From the NCBI GenBank assembly GCA_904420175.1, contig CAJFUF010000001.1, positions 1 through 62,701 on the forward strand: a stretch of 62,701 nucleotides of DNA. The letters run 5' to 3'. This DNA is from Candidatus Schneewindia gallinarum. GTDB lineage: Bacteria; Bacillota; Clostridia; Oscillospirales; Ruminococcaceae. The position numbers and the translations under genes were made by a program. Below are positions 51,983-60,047 of the stretch, one piece after another (position 1 is the first letter of the stretch; the number at the start of each line of letters is the position of its first letter). The notes beneath the pieces were generated by a model. That model searched no databases and was not told the origin of the DNA. It saw nothing but the letters and a program-made list of their open reading frames with translations.

Positions 51983-53023
51983 GTGTTGGAAAAGCAAATT
52001 GCCCTGATCCCGGCCCTTGAGCCGGATCATCACCTGTTGGAGATTCTGCGGCCCTTAAAAAGCACTGGGTGGGACATTGTGGTCGTGGACGACGGCAGCG
52101 GGACGCATTACCAGCATGTCTTCCGGCAGGCCGGCAGATTTGCCACCGTTTTGCACCACAAAACAAACCGCGGAAAAGGCGCTGCGCTGAAAACCGGATT
52201 ACACTATATTCAACGCAAGTATGCCGGGGCGGTTGTGGTCACACTGGACGCCGACGGGCAGCACACAGTCCGGGACGCGGAAACGGTCTGCAACGCGGCG
52301 ATGAAAAATCCAGGCTGCCTTGTCCTCGGCTGCCGGGGGCAGAGCCGCGGCACCCCGCTGCGAAGCAAGGTGGGGCATGCTGTGACACGCTTTGTGTACT
52401 CCCACGCCACCGGGTCGCCGGTTTACGACACGCAAAGCGGTCTGCGCGCGTTTGACTCCAGTTTAAGCCCGATGTTTGCTTCCATTGAAGGAGAGCGGTA
52501 TGAGTATGAGATGAACGTGCTGTTGGAGTGTGCACGCAGACATATCCCCGTACTGGAAGTTCCCATAGAAACCATCTATCTTAACAAAAACAGGGCGTCC
52601 CACTTCCACCCTGTTCGGGACTCATTTCGAATCTATCGGGAACTTTTAAAGTTTTCCGCCGCTTCCTTCCTCTGTTTTCTGCTGGACTATGGGCTGTACT
52701 GTCTGTTCATCAGTTTTACAGCGGGGCTTGGAGGGGCCGCCGGCATATGGGTCGCCAACGCCGGGGCCAGGCTTCTCAGTGCCGGTGTGAATTACACCAT
52801 TAACAGGAAATTTGTGTTTCAAAGCACAAACCGGCTTATCCCATCGGCGTTGCGCTACGCTCTTCTGGCTACAGCTGTCCTGCTGGCCAATACGCTTTTT
52901 TTAAGCCTGCTGGCGGAAGGGCTGTCCTTAAACCGTTATGCCGCAAAACTGCTGACGGAAGTGCTGTTCTTTTTCATAAGCTGGCTGGTTCAAAGACGTT
53001 TCGTGTTTTCGAAAGACATGTAA
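51983..53023 (+). CDS. Bifunctional GT2 glycosyltransferase/GtrA-domain protein
   Basis: 346 aa. N-terminal GT2 domain (~1-220) with VVVDDGSG and TLDADGQH (DXD-like) and ETIYLNKNRASHF; C-terminal GtrA domain (~225-346) of four TM helices with YTINRKFVF and the RRFVF end. Such fusions transfer a sugar to undecaprenyl phosphate and translocate it. GTG start with GGAG upstream. The next gene starts on the last base of its stop codon. Confidence 0.92.
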   Translation: MLEKQIALIPALEPDHHLLEILRPLKSTGWDIVVVDDGSGTHYQHVFRQAGRFATVLHHKTNRGKGAALKTGLHYIQRKYAGAVVVTLDADGQHTVRDAETVCNAAMKNPGCLVLGCRGQSRGTPLRSKVGHAVTRFVYSHATGSPVYDTQSGLRAFDSSLSPMFASIEGERYEYEMNVLLECARRHIPVLEVPIETIYLNKNRASHFHPVRDSFRIYRELLKFSAASFLCFLLDYGLYCLFISFTAGLGGAAGIWVANAGARLLSAGVNYTINRKFVFQSTNRLIPSALRYALLATAVLLANTLFLSLLAEGLSLNRYAAKLLTEVLFFFISWLVQRRFVFSKDM

Positions 53024-53964
53024 TGTTTGGGTATAAATATCAAAATAACAACCGGAGGGAAGAAATTTTGTTTCTTGGAAAACATCTTTGGGCGGTGGTT
53101 TATACCTTTCTGTTGCTCAGTTTTACTGTTTATCTTGCTCTGGATACATTTGTTATTGCAAGGGTCTACACGGAGGTTGAACCGGAGCAAAGCAGCAGCG
53201 TGCAGGAGGAGGCATCATCATCCCCCAGTGCGCTGATGACAGAAAATTCCTATCAAGATGAAAACATCAGCATCACCATTACGGAATACAGGGAAAATGA
53301 GACCACTGTGTATGTGGCGGATGTTGTGCTGTCCTCTCCCGAATATTTGAAAACGGCGTTTGCGCAAAATGCCTATGGAAGAAACGTAACGGAAAAAACC
53401 TCTGAAATTGCCGAGGGTGTTAATGCGCTTCTCGCCATTAACGGCGACTACTACGGCGCGCAGGAGTCGGGGTATGTTATCCGAAACGGCGTAATCTACC
53501 GGGACACCCCCAAGCAGGACAGCGAGGATCTTGTCATATATGAGGACGGTTCCTTTGAGATCATCGAGGAATCGGAAGTTACTGCCGAGCAGCTGGCTGC
53601 CAACGGCGCAGTCCAGGTTCTGTCCTTTGGTCCGGCACTGATTGAAAACGGCCGATTGAGCGTGTTGGAGGACACGGAGGTCGGCAGGTCAAAGGCCAGC
53701 AACCCGCGTACAGCCATTGGCATCGTGGACAATCTGCACTATGTGTTTGTGGTTTCGGACGGGCGTACGGAGGAAAGCGAAGGTCTGTCGCTGCTTCAAC
53801 TGGCAGAATTTATGCAAAAGCTTGGCGTCCAAACTGCTTATAATCTGGACGGCGGCGGCTCCTCCACCATGGTCTTTAACGGCACCGTCATCAACAACCC
53901 GACAACAAGCGGACGCACCATCTCGGAAAGGAGTGTAAGCGACATTGTCTACATCGCACGCTGA
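53023..53964 (+). CDS. Phosphodiester glycosidase (NAGPA) domain protein
   Basis: 313 aa. N-terminal TM anchor (~25-48), a Ser/Gln-rich linker, and a NAGPA domain with AINGDYYGAQESGYVIRNG, SNPRTAIGIVD, VVSDGRTEESEGLSL and NLDGGGSSTMVFNG, which carry the catalytic and Ca-binding residues of the family. Extracytoplasmic; would cleave phosphodiester-linked alpha-GlcNAc or related cell-wall polymers. ATG overlaps the GT stop by one base. Confidence 0.9.
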   Translation: MFGYKYQNNNRREEILFLGKHLWAVVYTFLLLSFTVYLALDTFVIARVYTEVEPEQSSSVQEEASSSPSALMTENSYQDENISITITEYRENETTVYVADVVLSSPEYLKTAFAQNAYGRNVTEKTSEIAEGVNALLAINGDYYGAQESGYVIRNGVIYRDTPKQDSEDLVIYEDGSFEIIEESEVTAEQLAANGAVQVLSFGPALIENGRLSVLEDTEVGRSKASNPRTAIGIVDNLHYVFVVSDGRTEESEGLSLLQLAEFMQKLGVQTAYNLDGGGSSTMVFNGTVINNPTTSGRTISERSVSDIVYIAR

Positions 53965-54364
53965 CACCACGCAAAAGCAGGCCCTGAAAACCGGTACTGT
54001 CTATCTGCTGGCCGCCCTGTTGTGCGCCCTATTCGGCGCAGTATATGAACAGTTCAGCCATGGAGTATACTCCTACTTCATGATTTATGCGTTTCTGATT
54101 CCATTGACCGCCGGGGCGTTCCCCTTCTGTCTGGCTGCCCTGTGTGCCTCGCCCGTAAGGCCCGGCCGTCTTGCCCTAAACTGCTACCACTCCGGCATCG
54201 CCGCATGGACGGTCGGCTGTATTTTTCAGGGGGCATTGGAGATTTATGGAACAAGCAACCGCGGGGTCTCAGTCTACTGGTGCGCCGGTACCATCTTTAC
54301 CGTTTTGGGGCTTATCTTCTTTCTTGTCCGGCTTATCAAACCCAAAAATAAAACAGATAAATAA
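53945..54364 (+). CDS. Small membrane protein, unknown
   Basis: 139 aa with four predicted TM segments and a basic C-terminus; ends in KPKNKTDK. It begins at TTG 20 bases inside the end of the glycosidase gene, with AAGGAG eleven bases upstream, implying translational coupling. Probably works with the glycosyltransferase and glycosidase, but no motif names its role. Confidence 0.7.
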   Translation: MSTSHADTTQKQALKTGTVYLLAALLCALFGAVYEQFSHGVYSYFMIYAFLIPLTAGAFPFCLAALCASPVRPGRLALNCYHSGIAAWTVGCIFQGALEIYGTSNRGVSVYWCAGTIFTVLGLIFFLVRLIKPKNKTDK

Positions 54365-54365
54365 A

Positions 54366-54390
54366 GCAGGGGCCGGTATCCGGCCCCTGC
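54366..54390. terminator. Hairpin between convergent genes
   Basis: GCAGGGGCCGG and CCGGCCCCTGC (11 bp) over TAT, two bases past the plus-strand stop; no T tract, so its termination strength is uncertain. Confidence 0.55.
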
Positions 54391-54412
54391 TTCGGCAGGT
54401 TGCTGTCGGATT

Positions 54413-54664
54413 TCAGCCGCGTGAAAACAGGCTTTTTTTCTCATAGGGCTCCTTCTTTATGGAAAGTACCCTGTATCCGGTGTTTTCAATAACCTTTTTT
54501 AGCAGGTCATCCCCGATGTCTTCTTTTGTAAGAATCACCGTTTCCCCCTTGCTGTGGGAGGAGCTTACCTTTTTTACCGAAAACGCCCTTCTGACCGCAT
54601 CGTTGACATGGGCCTCGCACATGCCGCACTGCATCCCGTCAATTGTTAATGTGATTTTTGTCAT
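54413..54664 (-). CDS. HMA-domain metallochaperone-like protein
   Basis: 83 aa: an HMA domain with the IDGMQCGMCEAHVNDAV metal loop (CxxC) and an Arg/Lys-rich C-terminal tail. Like CopZ, but the tail (KKSLFSRG) and the separate locus suggest a role in a different metal pathway, perhaps iron or copper handling. Preceded by an AGTTAG-N6-CTAACT palindrome and its own promoter. Confidence 0.85.
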   Translation of the reverse strand: MTKITLTIDGMQCGMCEAHVNDAVRRAFSVKKVSSSHSKGETVILTKEDIGDDLLKKVIENTGYRVLSIKKEPYEKKSLFSRG

Positions 54665-54694
54665 AGCCGAACCGCTCCCTTCTGTTTCTCAATC

Positions 54695-54712
54695 AGTTAG
54701 AATCAACTAACT
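54695..54712 (-). promoter_or_regulatory. Palindromic operator candidate before the HMA gene
   Basis: AGTTAG-AATCAA-CTAACT, a perfect 6-6-6 dyad 30 bases before the start codon, of the kind bound by DtxR/MntR- or Fur-like metal regulators. It lies between the promoter and the ribosome binding site. Confidence 0.6.
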
Positions 54713-54723
54713 AGCTTCTCAGA

Positions 54724-54781
54724 AAAAAGGAATGCTGCTACATTCCTTTTTAATCATACCGCAGTTCTGAGCCTGCGTCAA
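54724..54781 (-). promoter_or_regulatory. HMA gene promoter overlapping a terminator
   Basis: On the minus strand TTGACG and TATGAT, 17 bp apart (54753-54781), followed by AAAAAGGAATG/CATTCCTTTTT (54724-54751). The predicted start site is inside the hairpin's first arm, so the hairpin more likely terminates transcripts arriving from queA than regulates this promoter. Confidence 0.6.
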
Positions 54782-54787
54782 GTGCGT

Positions 54788-54812
54788 GTAAAAAGGTTCG
54801 CGCCTTTTTTAC
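54788..54812 (-). terminator. queA terminator
   Basis: AAAAAGG-CGCGAA-CCTTTTT on the minus strand, ten bases past the queA stop. Confidence 0.8.
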
Positions 54813-54821
54813 ATCCGCCGG

Positions 54822-55850
54822 CTAGAGAATAGCCATTGCGTCGCCAAAGCTGTAGAAACGGTATTGTTCCTCCACTGCCGTTCGGTATGCGGCCAGCGTC
54901 TTTTCCCTTCCGAGGAAGGCAGACACCAGCATAATCAGCGTGCTTTCTGGAAGATGGAAGTTTGTAATCAGCCCATCCAACACCTTAAACTGATACCCGG
55001 GATAGATGAAAATGTTGGTGTATCCTTCATCCGGCCGGATGGAACCGTTCAGCTTGGTCGCCACCGATTCCAGCGTGCGGCAACTGGTAGTGCCCACCGC
55101 AATGACCCGGCCGCCCCGGGCCTTTGTCTCGTTAATGAGTTGCGCTGTACGCTCCGGCAGCATATAATGTTCCGAGTGCATTTGGTGATCAGTAATCTCC
55201 TCCGTTTTCACCGGGCGGAAGGTTCCAATACCCACGTGCAGGGTTACATAGGCAAGATTGACGCCCTTCTCCTCGATTTTTTTCAGCAATTCCTTTGTAA
55301 AGTGAAGGCCGGCCGTAGGCGCTGCGGCAGAGCCGCGCTCCCTTGCATAGACAGTCTGGTACCGTTCCTTGTCCTGCAGCTGGGTTTTGATGTAGTGCGG
55401 CAGAGGCATCTGCCCAATTGTTTCCAGCAGCTCGTAAAAACTGCCCTCATGGTGCATTTCAAGAATCCGGTTTCCGTTCTCCAGCACTTCCTTCACAGTG
55501 GCGGTCAGCAGGCCGTCTCCAAAGACAAAGCGGTTCCCCGGCTTGAACTTTTTCCCAGGCCGGACAGCGCACTCCCACAGGTTGAGTTCCCGGTGCTCCA
55601 GCAGCAGCACCTCCACTGCGCCAAGGCTCCCTTCACGGACGCCGTAAAGGCGTGCAGGGATCACGCGGGAGTCATTGAGAACCAGCAGATCCCCGGGGTT
55701 CAACAAATCATAGATGTCATAAAAATGCCGGTGACTGCAAGCCCCGGTCCGCCGGTCCACCACCATCATTCTGGAGTGATCCCGCGGTTCGATTGGAGTC
55801 TGGGCAATCTGCTGCTCCGGAAGGTCAAAATAAAAATCACTTTTTTTCAT
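54822..55850 (-). CDS. queA: S-adenosylmethionine:tRNA ribosyltransferase-isomerase
   Basis: 342 aa. Adds the epoxycyclopentane from SAM ribose to preQ1-tRNA, giving epoxyqueuosine. Start [19 protein letters not shown] and the conserved [45 protein letters not shown] and IGVGTF...HYMLPE blocks are all present. With tgt in the same window it covers two queuosine steps. RBS AGGCGG before ATG. Confidence 0.97.
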   Translation of the reverse strand: MKKSDFYFDLPEQQIAQTPIEPRDHSRMMVVDRRTGACSHRHFYDIYDLLNPGDLLVLNDSRVIPARLYGVREGSLGAVEVLLLEHRELNLWECAVRPGKKFKPGNRFVFGDGLLTATVKEVLENGNRILEMHHEGSFYELLETIGQMPLPHYIKTQLQDKERYQTVYARERGSAAAPTAGLHFTKELLKKIEEKGVNLAYVTLHVGIGTFRPVKTEEITDHQMHSEHYMLPERTAQLINETKARGGRVIAVGTTSCRTLESVATKLNGSIRPDEGYTNIFIYPGYQFKVLDGLITNFHLPESTLIMLVSAFLGREKTLAAYRTAVEEQYRFYSFGDAMAIL

Positions 55851-55889
55851 AAATCCGCCTTTTTTCTAATGGAATGCGGGGAAAATCGG

Positions 55890-55918
55890 TTGACTTTACC
55901 CTACAGGAATGATACACT
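55890..55918 (+). promoter_or_regulatory. asd-dap operon promoter
   Basis: TTGACT and TACACT with 17-bp spacing, 23 bp before the lysine riboswitch. Confidence 0.75.
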
Positions 55919-55940
55919 ATTTTTAGCCCGTCAGGGCCCG

Positions 55941-56104
55941 GATAGAGGTGCGTTATGGATGAGTAACCGCAGGGAGGCCGCCCATGGCCGGTGAACTGCG
56001 GCAAAAGGCCCCAACGCCGAAGGGGGCAGCTGGGAAACTGTCCGCCTGGTCGTTGTATGGAATACATCCTCGACTGTCATCATGGAACATGATGAAGCGC
56101 TATC
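55941..56104 (+). ncRNA. Lysine riboswitch (L-box)
   Basis: P1 pairs GATAG...CTATC; AGAGGTGCG, GATGAGTAACC, GGCAAAAGGCC, CGCCGAAGG, and CTGTCATCATGGAACATGAT with GAAGCGC are the conserved L-box core segments. It precedes asd, as in other Firmicutes. Lysine binding would favour the downstream terminator, switching off diaminopimelate synthesis. Confidence 0.93.
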
Positions 56105-56157
56105 ATAGAATATGGTCTTTCTATGCATACAGCATCTTCTATTATATTCCATGCTCT

Positions 56158-56180
56158 GCCGGTTTTCAACCGGTTTTTTT
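56158..56180 (+). terminator. Lysine riboswitch terminator
   Basis: CCGGTT and AACCGG over a short TTC loop, then TTTTTTT, 80 bases before the asd start; the expression platform of the L-box. Confidence 0.88.
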
Positions 56181-56259
56181 ATTGCCGTATTGCAGCGGAA
56201 GCCGGTTGTTGTGTCTAATCTATTTAAATTTGTTATTAATAGTAAAGGGGAGTTTTTTT

Positions 56260-57276
56260 ATGAAGAAATATCGTGTTGCAGTGGTTGGCGCCACAGGAAT
56301 GGTCGGTCGGACCTTTCTAAAGGTGCTGGAGGAGAAGAACCTGCCGGTCAGCGAATATGTCCTGTTCGCGTCCAGCCGCTCCGCAGGCAAAAAGCTGTCT
56401 TTCATGGGCAGTGAATATACCGTGCAGGAGCTCAATAAACATAGCTTTGACAGCGGTTTTGACATTGCACTGTTTTCCGCGGGCGGCGGAACCAGCAAGG
56501 AATTTGCACCCATTGCGGCGGAGAAAGGCTGCGTTGTCATCGACAACAGCTCCCAGTGGAGAATGCATGAAGATGTGCCGCTGGTGGTGCCGGAGGTCAA
56601 CCCGGAAGACATTATGAAGCACAAGGGCATCATTGCCAATCCGAACTGCTCCACCATTCAGGCAGTGGTGGCGCTGAAACCGTTAAACGACAAGTACAAC
56701 ATTAAGCGGATTGTCTACTCCACCTATCAGGCGGTGTCCGGCGCGGGTGTAAAGGGCTATCAGGACCTGGAAAACGGTGCGAAGGCCTTTGTTAACGGGA
56801 CGGACTATGAGCTGCAGAAGTTCCCCTACCCCATTTTCAGCAACTGCCTGCCCCATATTGACGTCTTTCAGGACGACGGCTACACCAAGGAAGAGCAGAA
56901 GATGATTGATGAGACAAGAAAGATCCTACACGACGACTCCCTGTTGATTACGGCGACCACCGTCCGTGTTCCGGTCTTTAATTCCCACAGCGAGTCCATC
57001 AATGTGGAGTTTTACAACGACTATGATCTGGATAATTTGAAGGCTGTCCTGAAAAATGCGCCCGGTGTCGTTCTTATGGATGATCCCGCACATGAGGTTT
57101 ATCCCATGGCGACCATTTCCACCGGCCATGACGAAGTGTATGTCGGCCGTGTCCGCCGCGACACCAGTGCCGAGTCTGCGGTCAACCTTTGGGTGGTGGC
57201 AGACAATATCCGCAAAGGCGCCGCTTCCAACGCAGTGCAGATTGCGGAAAAACTGATTGCCTACTGGGAGAAGTAG
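56260..57276 (+). CDS. asd: Aspartate-semialdehyde dehydrogenase
   Basis: 338 aa. NADPH-dependent reduction of aspartyl phosphate to aspartate semialdehyde, branch point to lysine/DAP, threonine and methionine. GATGMVGRTFL for NADP, catalytic Cys in IANPNCSTIQAVVAL, and substrate-binding VRVPVFNSHSESI. Start has GGGGAG seven bases upstream; a long in-frame extension upstream covers the riboswitch and is rejected. Followed by dapA, dapB and an ACT protein. Confidence 0.97.
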   Translation: MKKYRVAVVGATGMVGRTFLKVLEEKNLPVSEYVLFASSRSAGKKLSFMGSEYTVQELNKHSFDSGFDIALFSAGGGTSKEFAPIAAEKGCVVIDNSSQWRMHEDVPLVVPEVNPEDIMKHKGIIANPNCSTIQAVVALKPLNDKYNIKRIVYSTYQAVSGAGVKGYQDLENGAKAFVNGTDYELQKFPYPIFSNCLPHIDVFQDDGYTKEEQKMIDETRKILHDDSLLITATTVRVPVFNSHSESINVEFYNDYDLDNLKAVLKNAPGVVLMDDPAHEVYPMATISTGHDEVYVGRVRRDTSAESAVNLWVVADNIRKGAASNAVQIAEKLIAYWEK

Positions 57277-57313
57277 TTTTTACCGGTAGCAGCATCTTAA
57301 AGGAGGGTTTATG

Positions 57314-58201
57314 ATGAAGAAAACGGTCTTTACCGGAGCAGGCGTTGCCATTGTGACACCGATGAACGCCGACGGCTCCATTAACTACGACCTGCTTGGC
57401 ACCCTGATCGACTATCAGATTGACAACGGAACCGACGCCATCGTGATCTGCGGTACAACGGGCGAGTCGTCTACCATGACGGATGACGAGCATATTGAGT
57501 GTATCCGCTTTGCCGTTGAAAAAGTGGCCCATCGCGTACCGGTTATCGCCGGCGCGGGAAGCAACGACACTGCCTATGCCTGCATGCTGACAAAAGAGGC
57601 GAAGCAGGCTGGTGCCGATGCGGTGCTTCAGGTAACGCCCTACTACAACAAAACGTCCCAGCGCGGTGTGGTAAAGCATTTCATGACCATTGCCGACTGT
57701 GAGGATATCCCCAACATCCTGTATAACGTTCCTTCCCGGACGGGCATGACCATTAAGCCCGCTTCCTATCTGGAGCTGTCCAAGCACCCGAACATCGTGG
57801 CCACAAAGGAAGCCAGCGGCAATTTCTCCGACATTGCAGAGACTGCGGCACTGTGCGGAGAGGAGTTGCAGCTGTACTCCGGTAACGACGATCAGGTTGT
57901 TCCCATGCTGGCGCTTGGCGGCAAGGGCGTCATCTCTGTGCTATCCAATGTGGCGCCGAAAATGGTGCACGACATGGTTGCCAGCTTCTTCGCGGGCGAC
58001 ATGGAGACCAGCCGCCGTATCCAGCTGGAAAGCATGCCGCTTGTCAAGGCGCTGTTCAGCGATGTGAACCCCATCCCGGTCAAAGCCGCTGTAAAGCTGA
58101 TGGGCTTTCCGGTTGGAGGGTGCCGTCTCCCCCTGGCAGAACTTGGCACGGCCCAGCTGGAGCAGTTAAAAAAAGCAATGAAGGACTCTGGAATTCTGTA
58201 A
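57314..58201 (+). CDS. dapA: 4-Hydroxy-tetrahydrodipicolinate synthase
   Basis: 295 aa. Condenses pyruvate and aspartate semialdehyde. Schiff-base Lys in IVATKEASGNFSD, Tyr in YNVPSRTGM, and the substrate GTTGESSTM. Start taken at the second ATG (seven bases after AGGAGG); the first ATG, three bases earlier, is also possible. Thirty-seven bases after asd, same operon. Confidence 0.96.
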   Translation: MKKTVFTGAGVAIVTPMNADGSINYDLLGTLIDYQIDNGTDAIVICGTTGESSTMTDDEHIECIRFAVEKVAHRVPVIAGAGSNDTAYACMLTKEAKQAGADAVLQVTPYYNKTSQRGVVKHFMTIADCEDIPNILYNVPSRTGMTIKPASYLELSKHPNIVATKEASGNFSDIAETAALCGEELQLYSGNDDQVVPMLALGGKGVISVLSNVAPKMVHDMVASFFAGDMETSRRIQLESMPLVKALFSDVNPIPVKAAVKLMGFPVGGCRLPLAELGTAQLEQLKKAMKDSGIL

Positions 58202-58219
58202 AGGAAGTGTTTTGAAAGA

Positions 58220-58966
58220 ATGGTCAGGATAATTTTAAGTGGAGCACTGGGGAAAATGGGCCGGGTCATCGCGTCCATTGTGACAGAAAGGGACGACTGC
58301 ACAATTGTAGCAGGAATTGACTTAAACACCGACCCCCAGGTTGCGTTCCCCATTTACAGCTCGCCTGCGGCTGTCAAGGAGGAGGCCGATGTCATCATCG
58401 ACTTTTCCCATCCTTCCCTGCTGGTGGATCTTCTGGAATATGCAGGCAGCAAACGGCTGCCCGCGGTCATTGCAACCACCGGCTTGTCTGCGGAGCAGAT
58501 CGAGCTGATCCATGACTATTCCAAGCGCCTTCCCCTGTTTTTCACCGCCAACATGTCCCTTGGCGTCAACCTGATGGTGGAGCTTGCCAAAAAAGCCGCA
58601 CAGATTCTGTATGGTTTCGATATCGAAATCATTGAAAAGCACCACAACCAGAAAATCGACGCACCCAGCGGCACTGCATTGATGCTGGCGGACGGGATTA
58701 ATGAGGCCTTACCGGAACCCTGTGAGTATGTGTATGAGCGGCACAGCAAACGGCAGAAACGCACAAAAAAGGAAATCGGTATCCATTCTGTCCGTGGCGG
58801 CACCATTGTGGGTGAGCACGAGGTGCTGTTTGCAGGCAAGGACGAGGTGCTGACCATCTCACACAGTGCGGCCTCAAAGGATGTGTTTGCAACCGGCGCG
58901 GTTGCGGCGGCTGTGTTCCTGCAGGGCAAACCGAACGGATTATATACCATGAAGGACATTATTTAA
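58220..58966 (+). CDS. dapB: 4-Hydroxy-tetrahydrodipicolinate reductase
   Basis: 248 aa. NAD(P)H-dependent next step after DapA. N-terminal GALGKMGRVI Rossmann motif, central EIIEKHHNQKIDAPSGTALM with catalytic His, and GLYTMKDII at the end. Eighteen bases after dapA. Confidence 0.96.
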   Translation: MVRIILSGALGKMGRVIASIVTERDDCTIVAGIDLNTDPQVAFPIYSSPAAVKEEADVIIDFSHPSLLVDLLEYAGSKRLPAVIATTGLSAEQIELIHDYSKRLPLFFTANMSLGVNLMVELAKKAAQILYGFDIEIIEKHHNQKIDAPSGTALMLADGINEALPEPCEYVYERHSKRQKRTKKEIGIHSVRGGTIVGEHEVLFAGKDEVLTISHSAASKDVFATGAVAAAVFLQGKPNGLYTMKDII

Positions 58967-58980
58967 AAGGAGGAAGCGCC

Positions 58981-59445
58981 ATGAAACCCGTCAGCAGCCT
59001 GACAACGGCGGAGGACATCACCCTTGTCAACCTGCGGGATATTCCCAACGATCTTGTCTTTTTCAGCGAGGTTTTGGGGGTCTTTGCCGCACAGAAAATC
59101 AATATTGACATGATTTCCCAGTCCACCAGTTTTTCGGACAAATTCGGGGTATCGTTTACGGTGCCCGGTGACGAGCTGGAAGAGACGCTGACCATTATTG
59201 CGGCACTTCGTGAAAAACATCCCAATGTCAAGTTGTCCGCCAACGGAGGCAATGCCAAAATCACCATTGCAGGAGAAGGTATGCGCACCACCTTCGGTGT
59301 GGCCTACACAGCTGTGAAAGCGATGTCCGATCACGGGATCCCTATCCAGCTGATTACCACCTCTGAGACGGAGATTTCGTTTTTAATCAGCGCCGCCTAT
59401 CTGTATGTGGCACAGGACGCCCTGAAGGCCTGTTTCGATTTATAA
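58981..59445 (+). CDS. Stand-alone aspartokinase-type ACT regulatory domain pair
   Basis: 154 aa comprising two ACT domains like the C-terminal regulatory part of aspartokinase (residues ~15-70, NINIDMISQSTS at the start of ACT1, and ~90-154, HGIPIQLITTSETEISFLI in ACT2), without a kinase domain. AGGAGG before ATG. Sits after dapB in the lysine-riboswitch operon, where it could confer lysine sensitivity on an aspartokinase encoded elsewhere; that partner is inference. Confidence 0.88.
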   Translation: MKPVSSLTTAEDITLVNLRDIPNDLVFFSEVLGVFAAQKINIDMISQSTSFSDKFGVSFTVPGDELEETLTIIAALREKHPNVKLSANGGNAKITIAGEGMRTTFGVAYTAVKAMSDHGIPIQLITTSETEISFLISAAYLYVAQDALKACFDL

Positions 59446-59455
59446 TTCTTTAAAT

Positions 59456-59490
59456 GGAAAGCGGCCTCCCGCACGGGAGGCCGCTTTTTT
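59456..59490 (+). terminator. dap operon terminator
   Basis: AAAGCGGCCTCCC and GGGAGGCCGCTTT (13 bp) over GCAC, then TTT; ten bases after the ACT stop. Confidence 0.93.
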
Positions 59491-59510
59491 CTGCTTTAAT
59501 ACTGCCTTTC

Positions 59511-60002
59511 CTACAGATAGTTCAGTAAAATGCTGTAAGCTTCTTTCAAATCTGCCTCACTCATGGCACAGTTGGCCGGGCTGGTGGACGGCAGCGGAAT
59601 ATCTTCCACACCGCACAGCGGCATGCACAACCGCCGGTAAAGGGTATGCGCCTTGCCGCCGGTGGTAAAAACCGCCCGGATAGGGGCCGCTGAAAGGATG
59701 GGGCGCAAATCATTGGGGACCGGGTCCTTAATGCTGCTGTCGGCCGCGCCGGTTATTGTGCAGCTTTTCAAGACGTCCCACAGCGCGATGTGACGGCGCA
59801 GGACAAGCGCCTTTCTGTCCGAAACGCTCTTGGGGATCGGCTCCCCCAGCAGGGCCGGGAGAACCGTCCAAAACCGATTTCGCGGATGCGCGTAATAAAA
59901 GCCCTGCTCCCGCGATTTGGGGGACGGCATTGTACCTAATACCAAAACGCGCGAACGGCTGTCAAACACGGGCTCCAGCGGGTGTAGGATGTTCTGCCGC
60001 AT
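59511..60002 (-). CDS. DNA-deoxyinosine/uracil glycosylase (UDG superfamily, family 6-like)
   Basis: 163 aa. GTMPSPKSREQGFYYAHP, NRFW and the C-terminal PSTSPANCAM motif match the hypoxanthine-DNA glycosylase group (family 6) of the uracil-DNA-glycosylase superfamily; removes deaminated bases. Catalytic Asp/Asn are hard to fix without alignment. GGAGGG before ATG. Confidence 0.85.
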   Translation of the reverse strand: MRQNILHPLEPVFDSRSRVLVLGTMPSPKSREQGFYYAHPRNRFWTVLPALLGEPIPKSVSDRKALVLRRHIALWDVLKSCTITGAADSSIKDPVPNDLRPILSAAPIRAVFTTGGKAHTLYRRLCMPLCGVEDIPLPSTSPANCAMSEADLKEAYSILLNYL

Positions 60003-60047
60003 AGGGTTCCCTCCTTCCTCTCAGCTGTTTCCCCTTCTTTCTGCCGC

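Noticed and set aside
54724-54781. Attenuator for the HMA gene
   Set aside because: The predicted start site lies inside the hairpin's 5' arm, so its RNA could not form the stem from this promoter.
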